NCBI GenBank assembly: GCA_012861695.1
Contig: JAAOOA010000341.1
Span: forward strand, 301,501 to 365,500
DNA length: 64,000 bases
Source: Trematomus loennbergii
Taxonomy: Eukaryota; Chordata; Actinopteri; Perciformes; Nototheniidae
Direction: 5' to 3'
Below the pieces are notes generated by a model that had not been told where the DNA came from, did not search any database, and saw nothing but the letters and a program-made list of their open reading frames with translations. Of the stretch, positions 1 through 11,804 are shown one piece after another. Within the stretch, counting starts at the first letter, position 1; every line of letters begins with the position of its first letter. Both the position numbers and the translations under genes were made by a program.

Positions 1-569
1 TCTACTCCACTACATGTATTTAATACCTTTAGTTACTTTACAGATGTGGATGAATGATGTGAATATAATCAAGTGTTAAATCAGACTTTAGTTCCACCTG
101 GAGTAAATTCACAAGCTACCCTGGCAGTATACAAAGTCATTCAAACTAGCTGCACCTTTACCAGCTTTGAGAACACTTTCATGATCAATCATTATAAAAC
201 ATATCATATATATTATTCTGAAATGGACCAATCTGCACAATGATACTTTTACTGTCGCTACTTTAACTATATTTTGATGAGAATACTTTTCTACTTTTCT
301 TGAGGAACATTTTGAATGCAGGACTTCTACTTCTACTTTTACTCAAGTACAAGACCTGAGTACTTCTACTTTTACTCAAGTACAAGACCTGAGTACTTCT
401 ACTTTTACTCAAGTACAAGATCTAGTACTTCTACTTTACTCAAGAACAAGACCTGAGTACTTCTACTTTTCTCTAGTACAAGATCTGAGTACTTCTACTT
501 TTACTCTAGTACAAGATCTGAGTGCTTCTACTTTACTCAAGTACAAGATCTATACTTATACCACCTCCG
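1..569 (+). mobile_element. hAT-like MITE, copy 1 (5' end outside window)
   Basis: This is the right portion of the element seen complete at 3138-3815. It ends ...acttataccacctccg and is followed by tttatagc, the right target-site copy. It contains about seven 33-bp minisatellite repeats (core tacttctacttttactcaag) between roughly 315 and 555. No transposase is encoded. Confidence 0.75.
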
Positions 570-1919
570 TTTATAGCCTATGAAAAAAACTATTTGAAAA
601 CGAAGGCTAAAGCTAACGTTAGCAGATAGTGACAATGTATGCTAGTTAGCTAGCTCAACGATAAATATTGCGACAGGAACACTTTTCAGTGCACATCACG
701 CTCTGCCGCTCCGACAGGGAGCTCTGCTCGGAACACCTGAACGGCCCGTTCTAACAGCTGTTCACCAGCGGTCCAGTCTGTGCCACAGTGACTCCGGACC
801 GCACAGTTAATATTAACGAACGCACCCGTAGGTAATGTAGCTGCTGAAGCTAGACCCTCATCGTGGAGTAGAGCCGACAGGCAGGAAGACTCGAGCACAC
901 AGCTCGCGCTTCATTATAATATATAAAAAAAGAACACCATGCGTGTCATGATGGCACATAACAGCTCGCGGCCGCAGATTACTCCGGGTCCCAGACCCCC
1001 CCCATACCCAAAAATATTTTTATTGCAGATCTACATGAATCACAAAACGACCTATTTTGGATTCAAAACGGCGAATTCGCCGAAAGGTGACAAGTTTGCA
1101 TCCCTGATGTCTGTATAGGCCGTTGTTGTGAGTGTGGACGGTCGGAGCATATACAACGTTAGCTTAGCCGATCTCCATTTAGACAACACGCATTTTAAAA
1201 GGTTTTTCGCCTGCCGTCTGTCTGCAGACTTGTCAAAGCATTAATTCATGGTTTTTACTAACCGGTATCAGTATGTTGTTACTTCGGCATCATTTTGAAA
1301 CGTGTATTACAATTAAATCACGGTCAAATATGTTCATCTTGTTGTAGTTGTAGCCCCCTTGCCAGCGATTCTCTCTCTAGTTTAGCATACTCAGCCCGAC
1401 TCAGCCCTGTTTGTTGGCCCCGATAGAACCACGATTTTGTCGGTCCAAAAAAGTGAAAAAGTAGCCCCGGGCCGGAACTAGGCATAGTGGAACGCAACCA
1501 AAAACGGGTACGACACGGCACGCTTAAACCGCGCTCCGCGCCATGGTGGAAATGCGCCATTAGAGAAATTTGGATTTTCGGTCCTTAGCTTTAAAAAAAA
1601 AAAAAAAGAGGAGGCAGAGCTAATGCCTGATCAGAACAACACACTCTCACTCCCTAAGCGTCCAGGAGCGACGCTTGGTCAGGGTCCCGTGGCGTCCAGT
1701 TGTGAGCGCCGAGGCTCCTTCAGCTTCATAAACGGACGCAAAGAGCTTTCAACTGATTGCAATGATCCCCATTAGCACTAGCATGAGCATTGGCTATTCT
1801 TCCTGGGATCCTCACACACACAAAACATACATAAACATACATACAACAAAATTAAAACAAAACAAAACAGCTCATAATTTCATGCAATTTACAGTGCTGT
1901 ATGAAGTGAAAACTAAAAT
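570..1919. other. GC-richer part of array unit 1, no supported gene
   Basis: The stretch contains a NotI-like GC-rich patch, a C-run at about 1000, and a 15-A run near 1595-1610. The end of one sub-repeat (ggtggaaatgcgccatt near 1546) is the inverse of a string at about 2528 (atggcgcatttccacc), so these could be the ends of another inserted element. The open frames here resemble no family I recognise. Equivalent stretches lie at 3816-5190 and 7088-8284. Confidence 0.5.
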
Positions 1920-2380
1920 GGTCATCAAATTATAAGACTTAGTCTTATTAATATGGAATTGTGGAAACCCAACTGCATATAATCCTTAAGTTATATATTT
2001 TCAACAACTTAAGCATTATTGTAGTTGTTTGGTAGCAAATTCACCACACCATTCCTCACAGAAGATGTGTCTTTACAACTTGATTCAAATGTCTCAGAGT
2101 GGCCAAAAAGACCTGATACTTTACGATTTGCTAAGTATTGTTTTCTTACTCAAAAGAACATGCAGGCAAAGTTAAGGTACTTTTGTGCATATTGTTTCCT
2201 TTGAGGCCACCTTATTTCCTGTGTGTGCCTTTAAGGCAAGGCGCGCAGGGCCAAAAAGCACTACCTTATTTCCCACCTTCAATTTTTCTCGTCTGGATTT
2301 TGGCTGCTGGATCGTATGCTTCTAGAGGTTGTTAAGAGTATTACAAACTAAAACTGTAAAAATGGGATGTCTAAAATTAA
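1920..2380 (+). repeat. Lectin-intron-derived segment in array unit 1
   Basis: It aligns by eye with 14,760-15,200, the intron between the CTLD2 and tail exons of lectin gene A. Shared strings include tggtagcaaattcaccac, acctgatactttacgatt and tatgcttctagaggttgt. The similarity stops exactly at aaaattaa, where a TTAA-type MITE begins in the array. Gene A shows the uninterrupted sequence. No lectin exon was seen inside the units. Confidence 0.8.
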
Positions 2381-2525
2381 AGGTCACCTATCATGCTATT
2401 TTAAGGCATATATCATGGTTCTCAGATATATAAAAACATATACAAACATGTCTATGATGTGTTTTGCTCAAAATACAAACAGATCATGCATTTTAGACAT
2501 CCCTCATATCCCTCTATTCCAGCCC
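2381..2525 (+). mobile_element. TTAA-type MITE, 5' fragment (unit 1)
   Basis: It begins aggtcacctatcatgc directly after TTAA, the same terminus as the complete elements at 59,646-60,140 and, in a related subfamily, 28,189-28,656. Similarity to the family is lost at about 2525, where atggcgcatttccacc starts, so the 3' part is missing or displaced by another insertion. Confidence 0.7.
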
Positions 2526-3137
2526 CATTATGGCGCATTTCCACCGCAGGCCTCGCTCGACTTAGTACCGTTTTGTTAGGCCTTGTTAGGCCTTGTTAGG
2601 CCTACGCCCCGCTCACTTTAATGCTGCGCTTCCATTACAGTTTAGGAACTGGGTAGTATCTATAGTAACGCAGTGTAGGCGGAGCGTGACGTCATCTTCA
2701 ATGAGCACCCCAGAAAAACAACATCAGCTGTTAGCTGTTAGCACTCAAGCTCACAGCTCCTCATATATGTTCAGAAACTAGACAAAAGTAAACAAGTACA
2801 AACCACAGACTGTCTGTCTGTCATGGCGAATACAGTCGCTGGTTTATTTATGTCTCAGGGATGCAAACTCATCAGTATGAAAAAGGTGACAAGGATCCGA
2901 GCCCCCCGACCCCACGGAATATCGGCTTCAAAATGAGGATAACAGAGGATTTTAGCAGTCAGAACAACTAAAGCAGTTAATAAACAGAAACGCCAAAGAG
3001 TCACATCTAATAGAAATGTATAAAAGCATTTATTTGAATTTGTAGCAGTCAGTTTATAATTTTGGCAGCACTGTTGAGCATTTTGAAAATGTATTTTCAT
3101 GCCTCTGTGCAAGGCTTAGTCTTTCTATCTGTATAGC

Positions 3138-3815
3138 CAGTGGTGTAAAGTAACTAGTTCATAAACTCAAAAGTACTATACTTGGTGTACAATTGAGATA
3201 CTTTATTTAAGTATTTCAATGTTTGCTACTTTGTTCTTCTACTCCACTACAGTTCAGAGGTAAATGGTGTACTTCTACTCCACTACATGTATTTAATACC
3301 TTTAGTTACTTTACAGATGTGGATGAATGATGTGAAATATAATCAAGTGTTAAATCAGACTTTAGTTCCACCTGGAGTAAATTCACAAGCTACCCTGCAG
3401 TATACAAAGTCATTCAAACTAGCTGCACCTTTACCAGCTTTGAGAACACTTTCATGATCAATCATTATAAAACATCATTCATAATATTTCTGAAATGGAC
3501 AATCTGCACAATGACTACTCTTTTACTGTCGCCTACTTTAACTATATTTGATGAGAATACTTTTCTACTTTACTTGAGGAACATTTTGAATGCAGGACTT
3601 CTACCTTCTACTTTTACTCAAGTACAAGACCTGTGAGTACTTCTACTTTTACTCAAGTACAAGATCTGAGTACTTCTACTTTTACTCAAGAACAAGACCT
3701 AGTACTTCTACTTTACTCTAGTACAAGATCTGAGTACTTCTACTTTTACTCTAGTACAAGATCTGAGTGCTTCTACTTTTACTCAAGTACAAGATCTATA
3801 CTTATACCACCTCCG
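3138..3815 (+). mobile_element. hAT-like MITE, complete (unit 2)
   Basis: The element starts CAGTGGTGTAAAGTAAC and ends with an imperfect inverse, ATACCACCTCCG. It is flanked by an 8-bp near-duplication, tgtatagc (3130-3137) and tttatagc (3816-3823). The CAG termini and 8-bp target site fit the hAT superfamily. The 3' half is a 33-bp minisatellite. No protein is encoded, so it is non-autonomous. Confidence 0.82.
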
Positions 3816-5189
3816 TTTATAGCCTATGAAAAAAACTATTTGAAAACGAAGGCTAAAGCTAACGTTAGCAGATAGTGACAATGTATGCTAGTTAGCTAGC
3901 TCAACGATAATATTGCGACAGGAACACTTTTCAGTGCACATCACGCTCTGCCGCTCCGACAGGGAGCTCTGCTCGGAACACCTGAACGGCCCGTTCTAAC
4001 AGCTGTTCACCAGCGGTCCAGTCTGTGCCACAGTGACTCCGGACCGCACAGTTAATATTAACGAACGCACCCGTAGGTAATGTAGCTGCTGAAGCTAGAC
4101 CCTCATCGTGGAGTAGAGCCGACAGGCAGGAAGACTCGAGCACACAGCTCGCGCTTCATTATAATATATAAAAAAAGAACACCATGCGTGTCATGATGGC
4201 ACATAACAGCTCGCGGCCGCAGATTACTCCGGGTCCCAGACCCCCCCCATACCCCAAAAATATTTTTATTGCAGATCTACATGAATCACACAAACGACCT
4301 ATTTTGGATTCAAAACGGCGAATTTCGCCGAAAGGTGACAAGTTTGCATCCCTGATGTCTGTATAGGCCGTTGTTGTGAGTGTGGACGGTCGGAGCATAT
4401 ACAACGTTAGCTTAGCCGATCTCCATTTAGACAACACGCATTTTAAAAGGTTTTTCGCCTGCCGTCTGTCTGCAGACTTGTCAAAGCATTAATTCATGGT
4501 TTTTACTAACCGGTATCAGTATGTTGTTACTTCGGCATCATTTTGAAACGTGTATTACAATTAAATCACGGTCAAATATGTTCATCTTGTTGTAGTTGTA
4601 GCCCCCTTGCCAGCGATTCTCTCTCAGTTTAGCATACTCAGCCCGACTCAGCCCTGTTTGTTGGCCCCGATAGAACCACGATTTTGTCGGTCCAGAAAAA
4701 AGATGAAAAAGTAGCCCGGGCCGGAACTAGGCATAGTGGAAACGCAACCAAAAACGGGTACGACACGGCACGCTTAAACCGCGCTCCGCGCCATGGTGGA
4801 AATGCGCCATTAGAGAAATTTGGATTTTCGGTCCTTAGCTTTAAAAAAAAAAAAAAGAGGAGGCAGAGCTAATGCCTGATCAGAACAACACACTCTCACT
4901 CCCTAAGCGTCCAGGAGCGACGCTTGGTCAGGGTCCCGTGGCGTCCAGTTGTGACGCGCCGAGGCTCCTTCAGCTTCATAAACGGACGCAAAGAGCTTTC
5001 AACTGATTGCAATGATCCCCATTAGCACTAGCATGAGCATTGGCTATTCTTCCTGGGATCCTCACACACACAAAACATACATAAACATACATACAACAAA
5101 ATTAAAACAAAACAAAACAGCTCATAATTTCATGCAATTTACAGTGCTGTATGAAGTGAAAACTAAAATGGTCATCAAATTATAAGACT

Positions 5190-5634
5190 TAGTCTTATTA
5201 ATATTGGAATTGTGGAAACCCAACTGCATTATAATCCTTAAGTTATATTTTCAACAACTTAAGCATTATTTGTAGTTGTTTGTAGCAAATTCACCACACC
5301 ATTCCTCACAGAAGATGTGTCTTTACAACTTGATTCAAATGTCTCAGAGTGGCCAAAAAGACCTGATACTTTACGATTTGCTAAGTATTGTTTTCTTTAC
5401 TCAAAAGAACATGCAGGCAAAGTTAAAGGTACTTTGTGTGCATATTGTTTCCTTTGAGGCCACCTTATTTCCTGTGTGTTGCCTTTAAGGCAAGGCGCAG
5501 GGCCAAAAAAGCACTACCTTATTTCCCACCTTCAATTTTTCTCGTCTGGATTTTGGCTGCTGGATCGTATGCTTCTAGAGGTTGTTAAGAGTATTACAAA
5601 CTAAAAACTGTAAAAATGGGATGTCTAAAATTAA
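5190..5634 (+). repeat. Lectin-intron-derived segment in array unit 2
   Basis: This is the second-unit copy of the segment at 1920-2380, ending at ctaaaattaa before the MITE start at 5635. It differs from unit 1 mainly by one-base indels. Confidence 0.78.
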
Positions 5635-5778
5635 AGGTCACCTATCATGCTATTTTAAGGCATATATCATGGTTCTCAGATATAAAAAACATATACAAAC
5701 ATGTCTATGATGTGTTTTGCTCAAAATACAAACAGATCATGCATTTTAGACATCCCTCATATCCCTCTATTCCAGCCC
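5635..5778 (+). mobile_element. TTAA-type MITE, 5' fragment (unit 2)
   Basis: It has the same terminus, aggtcacctatcatgc, after TTAA (5631-5634). It is truncated where ttatggcgcatttcc begins, as in unit 1. Confidence 0.68.
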
Positions 5779-6380
5779 CGTTATGGCGCATTTCCACGCA
5801 GGCCTCGCTCGACTTAGTACCGTTTTGTTAGGCCTTGTTAGGCTTGTTAGGCCCCGCTCACTTTAATGCTGCGCTTCCATTACAGTTTAGGACTGGGGTA
5901 GTATCTATAGTAACGCAGTGTAGGCGGAGCCGTGACGTCATCTTCAATGAGCACCCCAGAAAAACACATCAGCTGTTAGCTGTTAGCACTCAAGCTCACA
6001 GCTCCTCATATGTTCAGAAACTAGACAAAAGTAAAACAAGTACAACCACGACTGTCTGTGTCATGGCGAATACAGTCGCTGGTTTATTTATGTCTCAGGG
6101 ATGCAAACTCATCAGGTATGAAAAAGGTGACAAGGATCCGAGCCCCCCGACCCCACGGAATATCGCTTCAAAATGAGGAATAACAGAGGATTTTAGCAGT
6201 CAGAACAACTAAAGCAGTTCATAATAACAGAAACGCCAAAGAGTCACATCTAATAGAAATGTATAAAAGCATTATTTGAATTGTGTAGCAGTCAGTTTAT
6301 AATTTTGGCAGCACTGTTGAGCATTTTGAAAATGTATTTTCATGCCTCTGTGCAAGGCTTAGTCTTTCTATCTGTATAGC

Positions 6381-7087
6381 CAGTGGTGTAAAGTAACTAA
6401 GTTCATAAACTCAACAAGTACTATACTTGGGTACAATTTTGAGATACTTTATTAAGTATTTCAATGTTTGCTACTTTGTTCTTCTACTCCACTACAGTTC
6501 AGAGGTAAATGGTGTACTTCTACTCCACTACATGTATTTAATACCTTTAGTTACTTTACAGATGTGGATGAATGATGTGAAATATAATCAAGTGTTAAAT
6601 CAGACTTTAGTTCCACCTGGAGTAAATTCACAGCTACCCTGCAGTATACAAAGTCATTCAAACTAGCTGCACCTTTACCAGCTTTGAGAACACTTTCATG
6701 ATCAATCATTATAAAACATATCAATATATTATTCTGAAATGGACCAATCTGCACAATGACTACTTTTACTGTCGCTACTTTAACTATATTTTGATGAGAA
6801 TACTTTTCTACTTTTACTTGAGGAACATTTGAATGCAGGACTTCTACTTCTACTTTTACTCAAGTACAAGACCTGAGTACTTCTACTTTTACTCAAGTAC
6901 AAGATCTGAGTACTTCTACTTTTACTCAAGTACAAGATCTGAGTACTTCTACTTTTACTCAAGAACAAGACCTGAGTACTTCTACTTTTACTCTAGTACA
7001 AGATCTGAGTACTTCTACTTTTACTCTAGTACAGATCTGAGTGCTCTACTTTTACTCAAGTACAAGATCTATACTTATACCACTCCG
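6381..7087 (+). mobile_element. hAT-like MITE, complete (unit 3)
   Basis: The left end is cagtggtgtaaagtaact after tgtatagc; the right end is ataccactccg before tttatagc. It matches the unit 2 element, with one more minisatellite repeat (about seven, 6845-7075). Confidence 0.82.
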
Positions 7088-8284
7088 TTTATAGCCTATG
7101 AAAAAACTATTTGAAAACGAGGCTAAAGCTAACGTTAGCAGATAGTGACAATGTATGCTAGTTAGCTAGCTCAACGATAATATTGCGACAGGAACACTTT
7201 TCAGTGCACATCACGCTCTGCCGCTCCGACAGGGAGCTCTGCTCGGAACACCTGAACGGCCCGTTCTAACAGCTGTTCACCAGCGGTCCAGTCTGTGCCA
7301 CAGTGACTCCGGACCGCACAGTTAATATTAACGAACGCACCCGTAGGTAATGTAGCTGCTGAAGCTAGACCCTCATCGGGAGTAGAGCCGACAGGCAGGA
7401 AGACTCGAGCACACAGCTCGCGCTTCATTATTAATAATAAAAAAAGAACACCATGCGTGTCATGATGGCACATAACAGCTCGCGGCCGCAGATTACTCCG
7501 GGTCCCAGACCCCCCCCATACCCCAAAAATATTTTTATTGCAGATCTACATGAATCACACAAACGACCTATTTTGGATTCAAAACGGCGAATTTCGCCGA
7601 AAGGTGACAAGTTTGCATCCCTGATGTCTGTATAGGCCGTTGTTGTGAGTGTGGACGGTCGGAGCATATACAACGTTAGCTTAGCCGATCTCCATTTAGA
7701 CAACACGCATTTAAAAGGTTTTTCGCCTGCCGTCTGTCTGCAGACTTGTCAAAGCATTAATTCATGGTTTTTACTAACCGGTATCAGTATGTTGTTACTT
7801 CGGCATCATTTTGAAACGTGTATTACAATTAAATCACGGTCAAATATGTCCATCTTGTTGTAGTTGTAGCCCCTTGCCAGCGATTCTCTCACTAGTTTTA
7901 GCATACTCAGCCGACTCAGCCCTGTTTGTTGGCCCCGATAGAACCACGATTTTGTCGGTCCAGAAAAAAGGTGAAAAAGTAGCCCCGGGCCGGAACTAGG
8001 CATAGTGGAAACGCAACCAAAAACGGGTACGACACGGCACGCTTAAACCGCGCTCCGCGCCATGGTGGAAATGCGCCATTAGAGAAATTTGGATTTTCGG
8101 TCCTTAGCTTTAAAAAAAAAAAAAAAGAGGAGGCAGAGCTAATGCCTGATCAGAACAACACACTCTCACTCCCTAAGCGTCCAGGAGCGACGCTTGGTCA
8201 GGGTCCCGTGGCGTCCAGTTGTGACGCGCCGAGGCTCCTTCAGCTTCATAAACGGACGCAAAGAGCTTTCAACTGATTGCAATG

Positions 8285-8827
8285 TATTCCCATCGGCGTC
8301 GGTATTTGACGCTTAGGGAAGCACGGCATTCGTTTGTGTCGGAGGCTGTTAAAGGCAATGTGAGCGTCCATTCCCATTGGATAACGGAGAATTGTACACC
8401 CGGAAGTAAGTATTCCCCTTACTGTCGATTGATTTGACAGTGATATCTCCACTACTCATCAACTCAAAAACACCAGATTATTATCCTTGTTAATTAAACG
8501 ACATTGATAGGTTTTAGTGTGTGTACAATGCTTTTGTCACGTTTTCCCCTTCAATTCTGAGAAACAAGTCGTTTTCTATGAGTTTTGGATGGCCGAAGAC
8601 ATACATTACCCACAATCCTCTGTAGCAACCATAGACTGTATAAAACAATTAAATAATACATTATTCCGAGTGTGCTTGCTTTTCTCTTTGAAAGTCATCA
8701 CATAACGGCATTGTAATACACGTTTCGGCTGCATTAAATATGACATATCTGCCGTAGTTAACTCTATTATAGAGCCCTGATGACAAGACTTCTAGACAAA
8801 CAGGAACTGCCGCCAAAACTGAAAACT
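8285..8827. other. Array exit, no gene seen
   Basis: Sequence after the array breakpoint differs from the units. Its right part (about 8660-8827) is repeated at 52,930-53,100, next to a copy of the foldback arm, so it belongs to a dispersed composite repeat. I see no gene. Confidence 0.5.
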
Positions 8828-9931
8828 TGACGTGGATCTTAAATATATAAGCAATTAAACAACATCTTACATTTCTTTTCACACAATACGTCTCCTTGCA
8901 GTATCAACACTAATTCGGCTGACTTTTATATTTGATCCAATTGGTAGATAGGCTGTATTTACGCCATAACGGTGCACAGCTGATAGAAAGGGACACCTAC
9001 TGGTTAAAGCACGTTATTGCATTTATAATTTTATTATTAGATATTAATAGGAGGATGTGCAAAACAGACAAACTAATAAGGCTTTATTTAAACATTAAAG
9101 AATACTTTAGGTTAAGGTCTTCTTTTGAATAAGAAAAAAGCTTTGGGGGTATAGAAGATGAATATGGAGGGATGAAACCCTCTTTGATGGTCACACATGC
9201 AGAGCACACAGCACACACAGTGAATTTGTATCTACAGATAAATATTAAGCCTGACAAAGTACTTAACGTCTAATATATTGCTTTCCTGCAATGTTAACTA
9301 TGTTTAAGCACTTATTTTAACTGATATTATACATATGTATTATACTCTTATAAGATGTATGTAGATAGTATAAGAAATGTGCAGAATATGACAATGTAAT
9401 GGTGGAGGTACACACATATTGATAGATGTCTTGTAATGCACTGTTGAGGAACCTGCGACCCAAGTTTTTCATTCATTGCATAACTACACCGTAGTTGTGT
9501 ATAATATGATATGTCAATAAACCTTAGAAAATCTTGAAATCTTGAAAGGGATGTGCAAAATAGTCATTATATACAGTCTTTAATGTCAATAAACCTTAGA
9601 AAATCTTGAAATCTTGAATGGGATGTGCAAAATAGTCATTATATACAGTCTTTAATTAACTATTAGTAGAGAATAACGACGAGTAAAGAATATACTTTAT
9701 AGGGATCCTATTAATATCTAATAATAAAATTATAAAATGCAATAACGTGCTTTAACCAGTAGGTGTCCCTTTCTATCAGCTGTGCACCGTTATGGCGTAA
9801 ATACAGCCTATCTACCAATTGGATCAAATATAAAAGTCAGCCGAATTAGTGTTGATACTGCAAGGAGACGTATTGTGTGAAAAGAAATGTAAGATGTTGT
9901 TTAATTGCTTATATATTTAAGATCCACGTCA
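8828..9931. mobile_element. Foldback element with ~220-bp terminal inverted repeats
   Basis: The arm at about 8828-9050 (starting tgacgtggatcttaaatat) recurs as its reverse complement at about 9725-9931, nearly perfectly. The interior holds a LINE-like tail duplicated in tandem (aataaaccttagaaaatctt at about 9516 and 9588). The right end abuts a lectin exon fragment (caatcagcgatg). No target duplication is clear, and no transposase was seen. Parts of the same composite recur at 52.9-54.0 kb, rearranged. Confidence 0.8.
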
Positions 9932-9932
9932 C

Positions 9933-10139
9933 AATCAGCGATGTCTTCTGGAAAAGGTAAAGTTTTACAAATAACAAGAGTAAGAATGAAGGATTATGTA
10001 TTTCTAACACTTTCTTTTACTTTCAGTTGAAAGTGAGCCTGGCACAACAGGGATTACTGATGTCAATCTCAGCTGGCGAAGGGACAGCAGTGGACGCGCC
10101 TTTCAACGTCATAAGTAGTTAAAGGTCCCTTAGGGGTGA
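9933..10139 (+). pseudogene. Decayed last two exons of a C-type lectin copy
   Basis: This segment matches the two 3'-most coding exons of gene A (15,420-15,619). The penultimate exon is cut by the foldback element and retains only its end (aatcagcgatg...gaaaag, 9933-9956) with its donor. The last exon starts at 10,027 after ttttactttcag. There is a 1-bp deletion in each exon relative to gene A (gatgtctt versus gatgctctt; caacaggga versus caacagggga), plus changes at the stop. No upstream CTLD exons lie in the window. It is the relic of another lectin gene in the same orientation as gene A. Confidence 0.85.
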
Positions 10140-10850
10140 GTGTAGCTTCCTAATCTCAAAATACATGATCGTTGTAGTCCAACGACTGACATATAAACAA
10201 ACCTAGCCTCCAGTGTTTACAGAACATATAGATGTTATGTTGGATGTGTGTTATATAAAACCTCCTAGAATAAAAACGACATACTGTATACTCATTAAAA
10301 GCAAATCTGCAAGAAATCAACACTTTACCATTGGGGCCAGTATCTAACAATACTGTGATGTGCTTTTTAACATGTGACATAAGTACATATATGTTCAAAG
10401 GAAATCAGAATGATCCTTTGGGTGTAGTTTTGAATATAATCTGCTTTTAATTAAGAATATATAGGAACATTTAATCTTGTTAGCAATTTGTGTCTTCTTC
10501 TCAATACAGAAACTGTTAACCAGAGGTGCCACCATTAATTGAATATGACTCTTGGGTTAAGATGCTCTGAGTGAAGAGAGTTTCCCTCTATTAACTGCCT
10601 TGTAAAAACTTTAGTATAAAGCCTGAGCAACCTCGGGTCATATTCAATATAATTGACCTTTAGTTTTAAGGTTTGCGGCTTGTTCTGAAAGCTTGCTCCT
10701 GACAGATAAACATGCAAACATCTGTTTTAAATGTGCATCTACTTTGCTTTTTCACATGTTTACCTGTGGAGGGAGTCGGATTACAGAGTGTGTGTGAGCT
10801 GCCATTTCTCCATTAAGTGTATTTGGTGAAAAAGGAGTCCTGCTATTTTG
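10140..10850 (+). repeat. 3' flank of the lectin relic, paralogous to the gene A flank
   Basis: This flank aligns with 15,620-15,687, then 18,637-18,970, then about 19,215-19,275, then 20,136-20,340. The three gaps are transposable elements present only in the gene A copy. It therefore serves as the empty site for those insertions (aacctagcctccagtg at about 10,200; actttagtataaagcc at about 10,610). Confidence 0.82.
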
Positions 10851-11589
10851 ACAGGAATATATGTTCTAGAGGGAATAAACGGGAAAATTAGAGTAGGATT
10901 GTAAACAGAAATTTGTAACCTCTTATTTTAAATGTACTCAATGTAACTGGAGGAAAAGTTAGTATTTTACTTGCTTTTTGCCATGTACTGTCAACACACT
11001 TGATTATTTAGGATGCACTCTGAGGTCAGAATGTGTATCTGTTTGCCCATTAAATTCTTATAATACTGATTGTGAATAAATACGAATTGATTTCCAAAGA
11101 AATGCCTGTTGGGTTTTGTTGTATTTTATGTCCAGTTGTTTGTTGAAACTCAATCTTTACACATTAATGCTTGCACATCGTTAAGAACCTTTTAGTAACA
11201 ATTAAAACATATCCACAGACGGTCCATCTATACATTATATATTTTTGTAAGAGCTTGGAAATGTCAGGTGCATTGGATTACATAACACTTATAACAACAA
11301 TAGGCCAACGTTTTGAGTATTTTGTAGGTTTCAAGGTTACGTTAATATCCTAAAACACAGGCTTCTGCATCTACAAATGCAAATTCAATCAATTGTCTTA
11401 GAATTTGATTGGTAAGATACACAAAGCAACACTTCAGTAAAACAGAACAAACACAAACAAAAAAGGAGTGCAACCCAAGGTGAAGGTTAAAGCACGGGAT
11501 GCAAAAGGACGACTCATACTCAAATGTGTTCCCTACTCTCTAATGGAAATATTTTTGCATGAAGTGACATTGAAACAGTGACAAAGCTG
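10851..11589. other. Upstream region of lectin gene A, no feature recognised
   Basis: AT-rich intergenic DNA between the relic's flank and the probable first exon of gene A. It presumably contains the gene A promoter, but no convincing TATA box or other site could be picked out by eye. Confidence 0.4.
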
Positions 11590-11651
11590 CCAATAAATAT
11601 TTCTATCACACAATCTAAACTTTGGAAAGAGTTGGATGTGGAAGAAGAGAG
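11590..11651 (+). other. Probable non-coding first exon of lectin gene A
   Basis: A stretch ending gaagaagagag is followed by a good donor (gtaagc at 11,652). The next acceptor (gtctcacag, ending 11,799) opens the exon with the start codon. The left border is not defined. RNA data would be needed to confirm it. Confidence 0.5.
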
Positions 11652-11804
11652 GTAAGCCCTTTGTGTGGAATAATATACAGTATATGCTATTGTACGTACA
11701 TTGTTAGAAGGTCATTACTCTGATATAACTTAATTATTATTAAAGTATTCCATGTTCTCTTTGTGATATACTTTATGTGCGCTGTCTTCTGTCTCACAGA
11801 TAAA

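Larger units (their letters stand above)
1..8284. repeat. Tandem array of ~3.25-kb units (two full, one truncated)
   Basis: The same sequence recurs with starts near 1, 3274 and 6519, so the period is about 3.25-3.27 kb. The third unit loses similarity just after the shared string ttcaactgattgcaatg at about 8284. Each unit holds, in order: an hAT-like MITE with a 33-bp minisatellite, a GC-richer stretch with no recognisable protein, a run of A, a segment resembling a lectin intron, the start of a TTAA-type MITE, and a further AT-rich stretch. Short open frames recur identically in every unit (for example 686-898, 3931-4143 and 7201-7400 on minus), but this is expected from near-identical copies. 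The differences are mainly single-base indels in homopolymers. The array probably continues left of the window. Confidence 0.93.

Noticed and set aside
686..898. 70-residue open frame on minus conserved in all three array units
   Set aside because: Conservation is explained by near-identity of the tandem copies; composition and lack of splice or start context give no support for a gene.
4684..4872. Basic 62-residue frame ending in a lysine run
   Set aside because: The lysines come from an A run inside the repeated unit; the frame differs between units.
1..8284. CRISPR-like or satellite centromere array
   Set aside because: The 33-bp repeats have no constant-repeat/variable-spacer structure, the genome is vertebrate, and the 3.25-kb units contain intron and transposon sequence.
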